Source: CAZVAO01 sp964625175
GTDB lineage: Bacteria; Bacillota; UBA994; PWPR01
Direction: 5' to 3'
DNA length: 8,761 nt
Assembly (NCBI GenBank): GCA_964625175.1
Contig: CAZVAO010000095.1
Span: 1-8,761, forward strand
The notes under the pieces were generated by a model that was given only the letters and a program-made list of their open reading frames with translations, was not told the DNA's origin and did not search any database. Positions 1 to 6,280 of this stretch are shown here, one piece after another. The translations under genes and the position numbers were made by a program. Each line of letters begins with the position of its first letter. Position 1 is the first letter of the stretch.

Positions 1-2009
1 ACATCCGCCTGCTCATCAATCAGTAGGCTGGTGGGTTTACCGCCTCCATGCCCTGCTCCAAATTCAATACGCAGTAGTATGGGGTTGTGGCCCACATTGA
101 CGGTTTGCAAAGTGGCAGCGAATTTCAAAGAGTGCATCGGCACCACACGGTCGTCTGTTTTCGCAGTCATGATCATGATCGGAGGATAGACGGTCCCAAA
201 ACGCACATTATGCAGTGGCGAATACTTGTACATAAACGCGAAGTGTTCGGCATTGCTTTCGGCATCCCCATACTCAGGAACCCAAAAACGCCCAACTGTA
301 AATTTGTGATAGCGGAACATATCGATAACAGGAACTTGGGAGATGACTGCCCCATAGAGGTCTGGCCGTTGGAGCATACATGCCGCCGTTAACAAACCGC
401 CATTACTGCGTCCCTTAATAGCCAGGCGCTCTCGCCTCGTATAGTTGTGCTCAATCAGGTATTCTGCAGCGGCGATGAAATCATCATAGACGTTCTGTTT
501 CTTTTCTAACATCCCAGCCTGATGCCACTCTTCACCATACTCACTGCCTCCGCGCAGATTAGCGACTGCGAATATGCCCCCACGCTCCATCCATACTAGA
601 TCTGGTGCCTTGAACTCTGGGATGCGGGCAATATTGAATCCCCCGTATGAATAAAGGAAGGTCGGATTATCGCTGTTTAAAACGAGATCCTTGCGGCAAC
701 TAATGAACATGGGGATTCGCGTTCCATCCTTTGATTCATAAAATACTTGGGTGGTTTGGTACTGTTCAAAGTCGAAGTCTAGATGCGGTCGCCAAAGCAC
801 CGTCGATTTGAGCTCACGAGTATCTCCCCTGAATACGGTATTGGGATAGAGATAGGAAGCAAAGTCAAAGTAGAACTCATCTCGGTCTGCTTTACCACTT
901 AAGGTGGAGATCGCGCCCATCGTTGGCAGTTCTAAGCGCTTCATCAACTGGCCGGAGTGGCTATAAATGAGTAGCTGATGATAGGCGTCGTGAAGATCAG
1001 CGGTGACAAAATGGCCCTTTGTCATCAACGCTTGGGTAATCACATCCATACCTTCTGGGATGATTGTCTGCCATTCATCTTGTGCTGGCTGATTGATGTC
1101 GATTGCGACGACTCTGCGCCGTGGGGCATCGATATTGGTCAGGAAGTAGAAAATATCTTCATGATTCCCCAGATACATAGATAGGGTTTGGGGAACGGTA
1201 ATGAGGGGGGTGAAACAGGTATTGCCGTTAAGACCCTTTAACCAGACTTCATTCCCCGAAGCGGATCCTTTAGATACATTAACAATCAGGTAATTGTTAT
1301 CCGTGACTTCTTGGATGCGGAATGTTTTCTTCTTGTCTTCACGATCCTCAATCAAAAGTTGATCTTGCGCAGGGTCTGTGTGCAAGCGGTGAAGATAGAC
1401 CCTGCTATAACAGCCCGTATCCTCCGCTGGAACCGTCGCAGGATCGGGGTAATTATTGTACATAAACCCACTGCTATCCGCTAGCCAGGGGAGCATCGTA
1501 AACTTACACCAAGTGATGCTTTCCTTGAGATTGAGGCCACTCATCAAATCCCGAATGTAAATGGTTTGCCAATCGCTCCCACTCTCCGAAATACCATAGG
1601 CCATATATTGACCATCGGGGCTGATCGAAAACTCAGTTAGCGCTTTCTTGCCCGCACGGTCTAGCACATTAACATCAAAGACGAGTTGGCCAGCTGTTGG
1701 ATGGTCATCTAAGGTTTGGGAACGGTATAGAACGGGCTGATTCTTCATCCCATCATTATAGAGGTAGTAGAAATAGTCCCCTTGCTTCTTAGGCACACCA
1801 AATTTTTCGTAGTTCCACAGCTCCGTAATGCGCGCTTTGATTGGCGCTCTGTTCTCATGGGTGTCAAGATAACGTCGGGTATCCCCTAACTGATCGGTAA
1901 TAAATTGATTGGTTGCCTCTGAATCAGAATCCTCTAACCAACGAAAAGGATCTGCAATCGTCGTTCCATGATAATGATCGAATATTTCATCCATTTTGAT
2001 GATTTTCAT
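1..2009 (-). CDS. Prolyl oligopeptidase (serine peptidase family S9A), 3' end cut by the window edge
   Basis: Cleaves short proline-containing peptides after proline. I translated the minus strand from ATG at 2009-2007: it stays open for 669 codons to the window edge, with no frameshift. The N-terminus (YHGTTIADPFRWLED, about residues 13-27) is the S9A signature. A beta-propeller region (roughly 70-405) follows, then the alpha/beta-hydrolase domain with YGGFN (455-459) and LRGGSEYGEEWHQAG. The triad is complete: Ser535 in GRSNGG, Asp619 in DDRVVP (with the substrate-binding Arg621), and His654 in GAGHGGGK; the spacing is close to porcine POP (554/641/680). Comparison with usual lengths (about 680-710) suggests only some 15-30 residues are missing. 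There is no signal peptide or membrane segment, so the enzyme is probably cytosolic and involved in peptide turnover. A GAGGA ribosome binding site (2025-2021) sits 11 nt before the start. It is transcribed divergently from the malic enzyme. The family call is very secure; physiological substrates are unknown. Confidence 0.95.
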   Translation of the reverse strand, partial: MKIIKMDEIFDHYHGTTIADPFRWLEDSDSEATNQFITDQLGDTRRYLDTHENRAPIKARITELWNYEKFGVPKKQGDYFYYLYNDGMKNQPVLYRSQTLDDHPTAGQLVFDVNVLDRAGKKALTEFSISPDGQYMAYGISESGSDWQTIYIRDLMSGLNLKESITWCKFTMLPWLADSSGFMYNNYPDPATVPAEDTGCYSRVYLHRLHTDPAQDQLLIEDREDKKKTFRIQEVTDNNYLIVNVSKGSASGNEVWLKGLNGNTCFTPLITVPQTLSMYLGNHEDIFYFLTNIDAPRRRVVAIDINQPAQDEWQTIIPEGMDVITQALMTKGHFVTADLHDAYHQLLIYSHSGQLMKRLELPTMGAISTLSGKADRDEFYFDFASYLYPNTVFRGDTRELKSTVLWRPHLDFDFEQYQTTQVFYESKDGTRIPMFISCRKDLVLNSDNPTFLYSYGGFNIARIPEFKAPDLVWMERGGIFAVANLRGGSEYGEEWHQAGMLEKKQNVYDDFIAAAEYLIEHNYTRRERLAIKGRSNGGLLTAACMLQRPDLYGAVISQVPVIDMFRYHKFTVGRFWVPEYGDAESNAEHFAFMYKYSPLHNVRFGTVYPPIMIMTAKTDDRVVPMHSLKFAATLQTVNVGHNPILLRIEFGAGHGGGKPTSLLIDEQAD

Positions 2010-2142
2010 AATATAACATTTCCTCACTTATATTTTTGCACCTGTTTCTAATATTCTCTTTCCAATAAAAATGTCCTGCATTATCACGAATTTGCTTGTT
2101 TGACTGACGGTTTTAAGATAACATGAACGCAGATAAGAAATT
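2010..2142. promoter_or_regulatory. Divergent intergenic region with putative promoters for the peptidase and the malic enzyme
   Basis: Both flanking genes start outward from this 145-bp AT-rich gap, so it must hold two promoters. For the malic enzyme the best fit I see is TTGCTT (2092-2097), 16 nt, TAAGAT (2114-2119); a TTGTTT (2096-2101), 15 nt, GATAAC (2117-2122) reading is nearly as good. For the minus-strand peptidase only weak matches are visible, such as TATTAG on the complement near 2050. I see no riboswitch fold or clear operator palindrome. Individual boxes are low-confidence guesses. Confidence 0.35.
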
Positions 2143-2149
2143 AGGAGGG
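2143..2149 (+). promoter_or_regulatory. Ribosome binding site of the malic enzyme
   Basis: AGGAGGG lies 5 nt before the ATG at 2155. This near-perfect match to the anti-Shine-Dalgarno sequence fixes the start. Confidence 0.85.
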
Positions 2150-2154
2150 CTACT

Positions 2155-3327
2155 ATGGATTTGAATGAACGCGCCTTGAAATTACACGCCGATCATCGCG
2201 GTAAAATTGAGATTGCTTTGAAAACCAAAATTAGTAATATGGAAGAATTGTCTTTAGCCTATACCCCGGGTGTCGCTGAACCCTGTCGGGTAATTGCCAA
2301 GGATCCGGATGCTGTTTTTAAATACACCAATCGTGGAAACTTTGTTGCAATTGTAACGGATGGGACGGCCATTTTGGGTTTAGGGGACTTGGGTCCAGTG
2401 GGTGGTTATCCCGTAATGGAAGGCAAAGCCGCTTTATTCAAGGCTTTTGCTGATGTAGACGCCATTCCGATTTGCCTCAACACCACAGATGTCGATGAAA
2501 TTGTCCAAACCATCATCAATATTTCCCCTACTTTCGGTGGGATTAATCTAGAGGATATCGCCTCACCGCGCTGCTTTGAAATTGAGAGACGACTCATTGA
2601 GGCCTTAGATATTCCCGTTTTCCACGACGACCAACACGGTACGGCTGTAATCGTGCTCGCCGCCTTAATTAACGCACTTAAACTGACTGGAAAAAAATTG
2701 TCAGAAGTCACCATCGTGCTTAATGGCGTCGGAGCAGCAGGTAGTGCTGTGGCCCAGCTGCTTTTAGCTTCGGGCGCCACTAAAATGCGCCTGGTCGGCC
2801 CTTACGGGATTTACGTCCCCAATCATCCAGAAAACAACCCCATGCAAGAGGAATTGGTGAAAATCGTTAACCCAGAAGGACAAACTACTGGTACTTTAAC
2901 GGATGCGCTAAAAGGGGCGGATGTCTTTATCGGTGTATCACGCGGCAATCTAGTCACGGCTGAAATGGTTGCAGGGATGAACGAGAAGTCGATTGTTTTC
3001 GCTATGGCTAACCCCACTCCCGAGATTTACCCAGATGAGGCTAAAAAGGGTGGTGCTTATGTCGTAGGAACCGGCCGCTCTGACTTCCCTAATCAAATCA
3101 ACAACGTCTTAGTCTTCCCCGGGATTTTCCGCGGCGCACTTGATGTGCGGGCTAAGCGCTTTACCCAAGAGATGAAGATTGCGGCTGCTTATGCCATTGC
3201 CAGTGTTATTCCTGAAGAGGAGTTGACACCTGAAAATATTATTGCTGATGTTTTCCACCCCGAAGTTGCCAGTAAGGTTGCGGCTGCTGTTGCCGCAGAA
3301 GCCCAGCGTAGCGGCAACGTACACTAA
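2155..3327 (+). CDS. Malic enzyme (oxidative decarboxylation of malate to pyruvate), short bacterial form
   Basis: Converts L-malate and NAD(P)+ to pyruvate, CO2 and NAD(P)H in the cytosol. The 390 residues match the short bacterial type, without the C-terminal phosphotransacetylase-like domain of MaeB. The malic N-terminal domain carries the catalytic Tyr36 (YTPGVAEPC), Lys91 (EGKAAL), the metal-binding Glu133-Asp134 (NLEDIASPR) and the FHDDQHGTA motif (156-163). The NAD-binding domain has GVGAAG (191-196), followed by ATGRSDFPNQ-type residues near 306-314 and NNVLVFPG (316-323). At the end of the second strand of the nucleotide fold the sequence reads LVGPYG (213-218), where many relatives have an Asp, so cofactor preference cannot be read off safely. 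The gene stands alone, with its own ribosome binding site and a hairpin terminator 20 nt after its stop. It could feed pyruvate to fermentation or work in reverse to fix CO2; the sequence does not decide. Confidence 0.95.
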   Translation: MDLNERALKLHADHRGKIEIALKTKISNMEELSLAYTPGVAEPCRVIAKDPDAVFKYTNRGNFVAIVTDGTAILGLGDLGPVGGYPVMEGKAALFKAFADVDAIPICLNTTDVDEIVQTIINISPTFGGINLEDIASPRCFEIERRLIEALDIPVFHDDQHGTAVIVLAALINALKLTGKKLSEVTIVLNGVGAAGSAVAQLLLASGATKMRLVGPYGIYVPNHPENNPMQEELVKIVNPEGQTTGTLTDALKGADVFIGVSRGNLVTAEMVAGMNEKSIVFAMANPTPEIYPDEAKKGGAYVVGTGRSDFPNQINNVLVFPGIFRGALDVRAKRFTQEMKIAAAYAIASVIPEEELTPENIIADVFHPEVASKVAAAVAAEAQRSGNVH

Positions 3328-3347
3328 GCTATTTGAAGAGCAGCTTT

Positions 3348-3378
3348 AAGGGATAGTCCCAGCGACTATCCCTTTATT
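3348..3378 (+). terminator. Intrinsic terminator of the malic enzyme gene
   Basis: A perfect 11-bp stem, AAGGGATAGTC (3348-3358) with GACTATCCCTT (3364-3374), closes a 5-nt loop (CCAGC). A short, interrupted T-tract (TTTATT) follows. The hairpin is strong and the tail modest. It lies 20 nt after the malic enzyme stop and separates that gene from the aldolase operon. Confidence 0.75.
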
Positions 3379-3583
3379 AAATGATAGGCGAACACTCCGA
3401 TAGCGCGATAAGCTTTCAATCCGTTAGTGATTGCCGCACACCAATTAATATGCTGTGTTTGTGGCATGTTATGATGGTTAAAGATTTTACTTTGCCACTT
3501 GCTAAACATCATTTGGCTTTGCACCAATTCTCAAGATTATCACCGATTTCATACGATTTAGGGTGCATTTAGCGGTGAATGAA
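3379..3583. other. Non-coding gap before the aldolase operon promoter
   Basis: No credible gene is present. A 63-codon open frame starting at 3381 has no ribosome binding site, begins right after the terminator and resembles nothing I know. Small inverted repeats occur, for example GTGGCA (3461-3466) with TGCCAC (3493-3498). The right-hand part (3524-3587) holds the nested repeats described separately. The gap is long for a simple promoter, so upstream regulatory sites are possible. Confidence 0.5.
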
Positions 3584-3587
3584 TTGG
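3524..3587. repeat. Nested inverted repeats and an 11-bp-period direct repeat upstream of and into the -35 box
   Basis: Outer arms CCAATTC (3524-3530) and GAATTGG (3581-3587) flank inner arms TCACCG (3540-3545) and CGGTGA (3573-3578). Inside these, ATTTAG recurs at 3556-3561 and 3567-3572, one helical turn apart, each copy followed by a G-rich GGTG-like tail. The right outer arm overlaps the -35 element. All of it lies upstream of the expected transcription start, so it would act as DNA (an operator), not as an RNA fold. The repeats are directly visible; the regulatory role is inference. Confidence 0.35.
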
Positions 3588-3612
3588 GTTTTAAGGCGTA
3601 ATATTGTATAAT
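3584..3612 (+). promoter_or_regulatory. Sigma-A type promoter of the fba-tal-glpX-rho-AKR operon
   Basis: TTGGGT (3584-3589) and a perfect TATAAT (3607-3612) are separated by exactly 17 nt. Transcription should begin near 3619, giving a leader of only about 34 nt before the aldolase start. That leaves no room for a riboswitch or attenuator, so control of the operon would be at initiation. Confidence 0.8.
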
Positions 3613-3652
3613 AAACAACGTAGAACCATTAAATTTAAGGGGGATTTGAGAA

Positions 3653-4507
3653 ATGGCGTTTGTAACCATGAAAGAGCTACTAAAAGATGCTCAGCGCAAT
3701 CAGTATGCTGTAGGGGCCTTCAATACCAACAATATGGAAATTGTCCAAGCAATTATCGAGGCCGCTGTTGAGGAGAAATCACCTGTTATTTTACAGGCGA
3801 GTCAAGGTGCTTTAAAATATGCGGGTATCGATTACATCATGGGTATGGTTAGGGCTGCAGAAAAAACAGCTGACATCCCAATTGTGATGCATTTGGATCA
3901 TGGCACAGATTTCGAGCAAGTCATGCTTTGTCTCCGCAAGGGATTTACTTCCGTTATGATTGACGGCTCAAAGTATCCCTTAGCTGATAATATTGCTTTA
4001 ACCCGTAAAGTCGTTGAAGTGGCCCATCCCATGGGGGTGACGGTTGAAGCGGAGTTGGGGAAAATCGGTGGCACGGAAGACGATGTGTCTGTTTCAGAGC
4101 GTGAGGCAACCTTTACAGTTCCTGCGGAAGCTTTACAGTTTGTAAATGAAACCAATGTCGATGCGCTAGCTGTAGCCATCGGAACCGCCCACGGTGTTTA
4201 TAAAGGCGACCCTGATTTAGATTTTGAGCGGCTGGCTGCCATCCGCGCCTTAATTGACACCCCCCTCGTTTTACACGGGGCTTCAGGGGTTTCAGAAGAG
4301 GATGTGAGCAGAGCCATCAGCCTTGGCATCACGAAGGTGAATATTGACACCCATATCCGCCAAGCCTTCACGCGCGGCGTTCATGAGTATATTGCTGCTC
4401 ATCCTGAAGTTTTTGATCCGCGCAAAATCTTAGGACCAGCTAAGACGGCAATGAAAGAGATTGTACGCCATAAGATTCGCAACTTCGGTAGCAACGGAAG
4501 AGCCTAA
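3653..4507 (+). CDS. fba: Fructose-1,6-bisphosphate aldolase, class II (zinc-dependent)
   Basis: Reversibly cleaves fructose-1,6-bisphosphate to dihydroxyacetone phosphate and glyceraldehyde-3-phosphate in the cytosol. At 284 residues it matches the class IIB size of Bacillus FbaA (about 285). Visible motifs are HLDHGTD (80-86) with catalytic Asp82 and zinc ligand His83; DGS (104-106); VEAELGKIGG (131-140) with Glu134; GTAHG with zinc ligand His180; LHGASG (207-212) with zinc ligand His208; and KVNIDT (228-233), which binds substrate phosphate. AAGGGGG (3637-3643) lies 9 nt before the ATG. It is the first gene after a strong promoter and is followed 36 bp later by the transaldolase. Next to GlpX it likely serves gluconeogenesis as well as glycolysis. 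Tagatose-bisphosphate aldolase is the main alternative in this family, but the neighbours favour fructose-bisphosphate. Confidence 0.96.
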   Translation: MAFVTMKELLKDAQRNQYAVGAFNTNNMEIVQAIIEAAVEEKSPVILQASQGALKYAGIDYIMGMVRAAEKTADIPIVMHLDHGTDFEQVMLCLRKGFTSVMIDGSKYPLADNIALTRKVVEVAHPMGVTVEAELGKIGGTEDDVSVSEREATFTVPAEALQFVNETNVDALAVAIGTAHGVYKGDPDLDFERLAAIRALIDTPLVLHGASGVSEEDVSRAISLGITKVNIDTHIRQAFTRGVHEYIAAHPEVFDPRKILGPAKTAMKEIVRHKIRNFGSNGRA

Positions 4508-4543
4508 TTAAACGAATAAACGATCATTATAGGGGGAAATAGT

Positions 4544-5191
4544 ATGCGTATATTTATTGATACCGCCAACATTTTTGATATCAAGCAGGCCTGTCGTTAT
4601 GGATATGTCAGTGGTGTCACCACGAATCCTTCACTTTTAGCTCGCGAGAATCAAGAACCTATGGAGCTACTAGAAGCAATCTGCCAGGCTGTTGATGGTC
4701 CAGTAAATGCAGAGGTGCTTGCCACTGATGTGGATGGCATGGTTACCGAAGCCCATCAATACGCCGCTATTAACCCTAATATCGTCATTAAAATACCCAT
4801 GTCTCCAGTGGGATTGGAAGCCGTGCACAAGCTTGATCAGGCGGGAATTAAAACCAATGTTACTTTGATCTTTTCAGCCAACCAAGCACTGTTGGCCGCT
4901 CGGGCTGGAGCAAGCTATGTCAGTCCATTTATTGGCCGTTTAGACGATATCGGCCATGATGGAATCGCTGTAGTAGAAGAAATTGCGACAATATTTTGTA
5001 TTCACGAAATTGACTGTCAGATTATAGCCGCTAGTATCCGCCATCCAGCACATGTCACTGCTGCGGCGTTAGCGGGTGCTGATATTGCCACGATTCCTTT
5101 TGCAGTCTTGACTAAGATGACTCAGCATCCCCTCACCACGAAAGGGATCGCTAAATTTGAATCCGACTGGCAAAACAGACCAAACAAGTAA
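4544..5191 (+). CDS. tal: Small single-domain transaldolase of the TalC/fructose-6-phosphate aldolase family
   Basis: A 215-residue TIM-barrel Schiff-base enzyme. Characteristic segments are FIDTANI (4-10), GVTTNPSLL (24-32), VIKIP (81-85) with Schiff-base Lys83, and AGASYVSPFIGRLDD (121-135). The family contains true fructose-6-phosphate aldolases (E. coli FsaA) and transaldolases. Two diagnostic positions point to transaldolase: AEVLAT has Glu57 where FsaA has Gln59, and SPFIGR has Phe129 where FsaA has Tyr131; TalB of E. coli has Glu and Phe there. So it probably transfers dihydroxyacetone units between fructose-6-phosphate and erythrose-4-phosphate in the non-oxidative pentose phosphate pathway. 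Automated annotation may well name it Fsa. GGGGG (4532-4536) is 7 nt before the ATG. Its stop directly abuts the glpX ribosome binding site, suggesting translational coupling. The residue comparison uses remembered reference sequences. Confidence 0.9.
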   Translation: MRIFIDTANIFDIKQACRYGYVSGVTTNPSLLARENQEPMELLEAICQAVDGPVNAEVLATDVDGMVTEAHQYAAINPNIVIKIPMSPVGLEAVHKLDQAGIKTNVTLIFSANQALLAARAGASYVSPFIGRLDDIGHDGIAVVEEIATIFCIHEIDCQIIAASIRHPAHVTAAALAGADIATIPFAVLTKMTQHPLTTKGIAKFESDWQNRPNK

Positions 5192-5197
5192 AGGAAG
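5191..5197 (+). promoter_or_regulatory. Ribosome binding site deciding the glpX start
   Basis: AAGGAAG begins on the last base of the transaldolase stop codon. An ATG at 5198 would touch it with no spacer, whereas the in-frame ATG at 5204 has a 6-nt spacer. The later ATG is therefore preferred, and residue numbering of the protein supports this. Confidence 0.75.
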
Positions 5198-5203
5198 ATG
5201 ATA

Positions 5204-6178
5204 ATGGATCGAATTTTATCTTTAGAGCTAGCTCGTGTCACTGAGTTAGCCGCCATTTCAGCGGGACGCTGGATGGGCAAGGGCCAGAAGATAGCCGCAG
5301 ACGATGCCGCTGTACAGGCCATGCGAATGATGTTTGACACAATTGATATCCAAGGAACCGTCGTGATTGGCGAAGGCGAAATGGACGAGGCTCCCATGCT
5401 TTATATCGGTGAAAAAGTGGGAACTGGTGAAGGGTGCGCTGTTGATATCGCCGTAGATCCTCTCGAAGGCACGAATCTGGTGGCTAAAGGGCAGCCGAAC
5501 GCCATTGCTGTTTTAGCCGTGGCCCCTACTGGCTGTTTATTACACGCCCCAGATATGTACATGGATAAAATCTGTGTTGGACCTGCTGGCAAAGGCCGCA
5601 TCGACATCGATGCACCTGTGAAGGATAATCTTTGTGCGCTTGCCGAAGGTAAGGGCTGTGAAATTAGCGACTTAACCGTTGTTATCCTTGATCGCCCCCG
5701 CCATCAGGAGTTGATTGAAGAGGTTCGCGCTGCTGGCGCGCGCTGCAAGCTGATTACCGATGGCGATGTTGCACCTGCCGTTGCAGCAGCCCTAGACGAT
5801 ACAGGCGTAGACATGGTTATTGGTATGGGCGGAGCACCAGAGGGTGTTTTGGCGGCTGCTGCCCTCAAATGCTTAGGTGGAGATATGCAGGCCCGTCTTG
5901 TCCCCCATTCTGCAGAGGATTATCGCCGTTGTGCTGAAATGGGAATCCCAGACACCTCTGTTGTCTTACAACTCGAGGACTTAGTTAAAGGAGATGATGT
6001 CATCTTCTCAGCAACGGGGATTACCGATGGCGATTCACTGTCTGGTGTGCGTTATTTTGGCGGCGGAGCGGATACTTCAACGCTCGTTATGCGGTCAAAA
6101 ACCGGTACCATCCGCTTTATTGAGGCAACTCATTTTCTCGACAAGAAGCCTTTCTTAAAGGATATCTTGGGTGATTGA
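5204..6178 (+). CDS. glpX: Fructose-1,6-bisphosphatase, class II (GlpX)
   Basis: Hydrolyses fructose-1,6-bisphosphate to fructose-6-phosphate, the committed gluconeogenic step, in the cytosol with Mn2+/Mg2+. The protein has 324 residues from the ATG at 5204; an ATG two codons earlier is too close to the ribosome binding site. With this start the metal-site residues fall at Asp33, Glu57 (GEGEMDEAPMLY, 56-67), Asp85 and Glu88 (DPLEGTN, 85-91) and Glu213 (GMGGAPEGV), exactly the numbers known for E. coli GlpX. Since GlpX enzymes are lithium-sensitive metal phosphatases of the inositol-monophosphatase fold, all essential ligands appear present. It lies 12 bp after the transaldolase stop, so the two are probably coupled. 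Standing downstream of the aldolase, it completes a triose-phosphate to fructose-6-phosphate path. Some GlpX homologues also take sedoheptulose-1,7-bisphosphate, which the transaldolase neighbour makes conceivable. Confidence 0.96.
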   Translation: MDRILSLELARVTELAAISAGRWMGKGQKIAADDAAVQAMRMMFDTIDIQGTVVIGEGEMDEAPMLYIGEKVGTGEGCAVDIAVDPLEGTNLVAKGQPNAIAVLAVAPTGCLLHAPDMYMDKICVGPAGKGRIDIDAPVKDNLCALAEGKGCEISDLTVVILDRPRHQELIEEVRAAGARCKLITDGDVAPAVAAALDDTGVDMVIGMGGAPEGVLAAAALKCLGGDMQARLVPHSAEDYRRCAEMGIPDTSVVLQLEDLVKGDDVIFSATGITDGDSLSGVRYFGGGADTSTLVMRSKTGTIRFIEATHFLDKKPFLKDILGD

Positions 6179-6186
6179 TCATTTAG

Positions 6187-6215
6187 GAGCGATTGCTCAT
6201 AAGCAGCAGTCGCTC
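6187..6215 (+). terminator. Hairpin between glpX and rho, weak or leaky terminator-like
   Basis: GAGCGATTGCT (6187-6197) pairs with AGCAGTCGCTC (6205-6215) over 11 positions with one G-U wobble and a 7-nt loop. Only three T follow (TTTACCC), so a full intrinsic terminator is unlikely. It may reduce read-through into rho, protect the upstream message, or act together with the C-rich stretch that follows. Confidence 0.4.
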
Positions 6216-6266
6216 TTTACCCTACTTTCAACTGCCTGCCTTTTTCCCATCCCCGCTTTTCACCTC
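6211..6266 (+). promoter_or_regulatory. C-rich, G-poor rut-like stretch in front of rho
   Basis: By hand count the 56 nt contain 25 C, 21 T, 6 A and 4 G (82% pyrimidine), with 16 YC dinucleotides spread along the stretch. That is the composition preferred by the primary RNA-binding site of Rho. It lies untranslated between the glpX stop and the rho ribosome binding site. Rho is known to regulate its own gene through leader termination in E. coli and B. subtilis, so autoregulation is a reasonable inference; there is no direct proof here. Confidence 0.4.
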
Positions 6267-6273
6267 AGGAGGT
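6267..6273 (+). promoter_or_regulatory. Ribosome binding site of rho, supporting a TTG start
   Basis: A perfect AGGAGGT lies 7 nt before TTG at 6281. The first in-frame ATG is at codon 58, far inside the conserved protein, so UUG is the start. The site is preceded by ACCTC (6262-6266), which could pair locally with part of the AGGAGGT. Confidence 0.8.
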
Positions 6274-6280
6274 CATCTAT

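Noticed and set aside
87..392. Plus-strand open frame of 101 codons
   Set aside because: It is antisense to the catalytic domain of the prolyl oligopeptidase, covering the Ser and Asp regions; no ribosome binding site, composition of a shadow frame.
978..1184. Plus-strand open frame of 68 codons inside the peptidase gene
   Set aside because: Antisense shadow of the beta-propeller coding sequence, with no initiation signal.
2406..2780. Minus-strand open frame of 124 codons within the malic enzyme gene
   Set aside because: Fully antisense to a well-conserved gene, Ser/Ala-rich low-information translation, no ribosome binding site.
3381..3572. Open frame of 63 codons between malic enzyme and aldolase
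   Set aside because: No ribosome binding site, starts immediately after the terminator, lies upstream of the only good promoter and overlaps the repeat cluster; the translation shows no recognisable family.
3613..3652. Riboswitch or attenuator in the aldolase leader
   Set aside because: The predicted leader is about 34 nt and contains no stable hairpin, too short for known riboswitch classes.
5198..5203. Earlier ATG for glpX
   Set aside because: It touches the ribosome binding site with no spacer; the ATG at 5204 has proper spacing and gives the metal-ligand numbering of E. coli GlpX.
6216..6245. Strong intrinsic terminator separating glpX from rho
   Set aside because: The hairpin at 6187-6215 is followed by only three T and then a C-containing sequence, and no convincing promoter for rho is visible, so complete termination is unlikely.
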